Below are positions 6,369 to 7,421 of a DNA stretch of 7,421 nt, one piece after another. Position 1 is the stretch's first letter, and each line of letters starts with the position of its first letter. The position numbers and the translations under genes were made by a program. Source of the stretch: an uncultured Bacilli bacterium. Lineage in GTDB: Bacteria > Bacillota_I > Bacilli_A > RF39 > UBA660. The stretch covers positions 1 through 7,421 of the forward strand of contig CAKPAQ010000039.1 of assembly GCA_934133015.1 (NCBI GenBank). The letters run 5' to 3'. The notes under the pieces were generated by a model. The model saw only the letters and a program-made list of their open reading frames with translations. It ran no database searches and was not told the DNA's origin.

Positions 6369-7124
6369 CTATAAAAACAAAGTAATCAATAATAACATTA
6401 TTCCAATTGTCATCCCAGCACAAACATTTTTCTTATCTCTAGCCTGCAACATCCTAGGTAATAATTCCATTATAGATATATATGACAACATACCCAAAGT
6501 AATAATTAATGACACAGGTTCTACCACACTTATTATACCTGAAGTTGGAAATAAGAAAATAATTAATCCTCCAACAAAAGTTGACATTGAAACAAGTAAC
6601 ATTATCAATATTGTTTCATTTTTATCATTATTAGATTTATAAAAAGTAGACGCTATAACCATACCAAGTGGTATATTATGAAGTCCAATCCCAATACTAG
6701 CCATAAGACCAGCTCTTATACTATTTGAAAATAATAAATATATAGCCATACCTTCAATAATATTATGTATAACTAGCGCAAGTGAAGATACGATACCTAT
6801 ATGTCTTAAATTATCATTTTCATGATGACTATGACAATGACTGCATTCTTCATCATGATCTGGAATAAACTTATCTAAAACACTAAGTAAAACAAATCCA
6901 AAACTAGCTCCACCCATTATAATCAAAGTATCAATTACTTCATTTCCCATATTAATTGTTTCATATGCCTCTGGTAATAAATCAGTAAAAATAAGCATAA
7001 CTATTACCCCAAAAGCTAAACTAATTGAAAATTCAATAAAGCGGTCATTATTTTTAACTAAAAAAACAATCAAAGCTCCAATGATTATAAATATTCCTAG
7101 TACTAATGTTAACAATAGTCCCAT
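6369..7124 (-). CDS. ZIP-family divalent metal transporter
   Basis: Inner-membrane transporter of the ZIP family, expected to carry zinc or a related divalent metal (Fe, Mn) into the cytoplasm. It has 251 residues, a normal length, and is strongly hydrophobic with about eight predicted membrane segments. Seen: FTDLLPEAY (46-54), the typical end of the second segment; a His/Cys/acid-rich cytoplasmic loop with DHDEECSHCHSHHEND (89-104); the metal-site motif HNIIEGMA in TM4 (His120, Asn121, Glu124); and HNIPLGMV in TM5 (His149, Asn150). The TM5 motif has Leu153 where many family members have Glu, so the second metal site may be altered. MELLPR (219-224) lies near the later conserved acidic site. 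The start at 7124 has AGGTG 5 nt upstream, overlapping the uppP stop; the gap to uppP is 8 nt, so the two are likely co-transcribed. The metal cannot be told from sequence. Confidence 0.9.
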   Translation of the reverse strand: MGLLLTLVLGIFIIIGALIVFLVKNNDRFIEFSISLAFGVIVMLIFTDLLPEAYETINMGNEVIDTLIIMGGASFGFVLLSVLDKFIPDHDEECSHCHSHHENDNLRHIGIVSSLALVIHNIIEGMAIYLLFSNSIRAGLMASIGIGLHNIPLGMVIASTFYKSNNDKNETILIMLLVSMSTFVGGLIIFLFPTSGIISVVEPVSLIITLGMLSYISIMELLPRMLQARDKKNVCAGMTIGIMLLLITLFL

Positions 7125-7135
7125 TTTGTCACCTA
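7125..7135 (-). promoter_or_regulatory. ZIP gene ribosome binding site overlapping the uppP stop
   Basis: The minus strand reads TAGGTGACAAA before the ATG at 7124. The uppP stop TAG supplies the AG of the AGGTG Shine-Dalgarno, leaving a 5-nt spacer. This is the same stop-within-SD layout as at the 160-aa gene/parC junction and implies translational coupling. Confidence 0.6.
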
Positions 7136-7421
7136 CTTAACGATAGTATATATAATTATAAATGCTCCAAATAATATTCTATACCACATAAAAATTTTAA
7201 AATCATGTTTCTTAATATATTTAAGTAAAAATTCAATACATAATAAACCTGAAATAAATGCAACTAACACTCCAACTATAAAAATAGCTAAATTACTTGT
7301 TATAGTTGTAATAGTTGCACTTTTTAACAAACTTAATACAACAGCTCCACATACAACTGGTGCAGATAAATAGAAAGAAAACTTAGCAGCATTTTCTCTA
7401 TCTATCTTCAGTAATCGAGCA
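7133..7421 (-). CDS. uppP: Undecaprenyl-diphosphatase (UppP/BacA), C-terminal 95 residues
   Basis: Membrane phosphatase that converts undecaprenyl pyrophosphate to the monophosphate lipid carrier recycled in peptidoglycan and wall-polymer synthesis, and that gives bacitracin tolerance. The frame stays open to the window edge, so this is a partial gene; the apparent TTG start at 7330 is internal and should not be used. Seen: ARLLKIDRENAAKFSFYLSA followed by PVVCGA, the conserved stretch just after the family's second catalytic PGxSRS motif, which lies outside the window. Hydrophobic segments follow (NLAIFIVGVLVAFISGLLCI), then a basic loop (YIKKHDFKIF) and MWYRILFGAF, the typical UppP C-terminus. 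The catalytic Glu and Arg residues are upstream of the window, so activity cannot be judged. It is the upstream gene of a probable two-gene unit with the ZIP transporter. Confidence 0.9.
   Translation of the reverse strand, partial: ARLLKIDRENAAKFSFYLSAPVVCGAVVLSLLKSATITTITSNLAIFIVGVLVAFISGLLCIEFLLKYIKKHDFKIFMWYRILFGAFIIIYTIVK

Noticed and set aside
6343..6642. Plus-strand ORF (99 codons) antisense to the ZIP gene
   Set aside because: Starts inside the terminator hairpin and mirrors the hydrophobic ZIP coding frame; a shadow.
1..7421. Mycoplasma/Spiroplasma-type genetic code (TGA as Trp)
   Set aside because: All tryptophans inspected are TGG and every gene reads through without needing TGA.

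Overview
The window is an AT-rich segment (roughly 30% GC by eye) of a low-GC Gram-positive bacterium. Topoisomerase IV genes of Bacillota type, strong AGGAGG-type ribosome binding sites and consensus sigma-A-type promoter elements all point to Bacillota. The style of the large lectin-like surface protein resembles proteins of uncultured gut Bacilli/Clostridia. The genetic code looks standard: tryptophan is TGG, no in-frame TGA is needed, and stops are TAG four times and TAA once. No finer taxonomic call is supported.

Every gene lies on the minus strand, so the window reads from its right end to its left. At the right edge is the C-terminal part of undecaprenyl-diphosphatase (uppP), tightly followed by a ZIP-family metal transporter whose ribosome binding site overlaps the uppP stop codon. 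A hairpin plus T-run ends this unit at about 6335-6361. Its T-run merges into the -35 box of a perfect-consensus promoter (TTGACA, 17 bp, TATAAT), which drives a single large gene, 4324-6273.

That gene encodes a membrane-anchored or secreted protein of about 649 residues. It has an N-terminal signal/anchor, a TasA/camelysin-like beta region, a 'WANAV' middle module and a C-terminal C-type-lectin/FGE-like (CLec) domain. The last 40 or so codons look like the variable region of a diversity-generating retroelement (DGR) target: the SSAPWFxRG...NGS..GVFAF...R signature, NNY codons at the candidate variable positions, and a shift to higher GC and different codon use. No reverse transcriptase or template repeat is in the window, so diversification is an inference. 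A terminator follows the gene.

The left part is the topoisomerase IV operon, starting from a possible extended -10 promoter: parE (635 aa), an unrecognised 160-aa gene, and parC (first 599 codons, cut by the window edge). The small gene between parE and parC is unusual. Its stop codon forms part of the parC ribosome binding site, so the three genes are probably co-transcribed and the last two translationally coupled.

There is no gene-free stretch above 300 bases. The two intergenic gaps (4215-4323 and 6274-6368) are accounted for by terminators, promoters and ribosome binding sites. No tRNA, rRNA, CRISPR array, insertion sequence or recombinase was seen.
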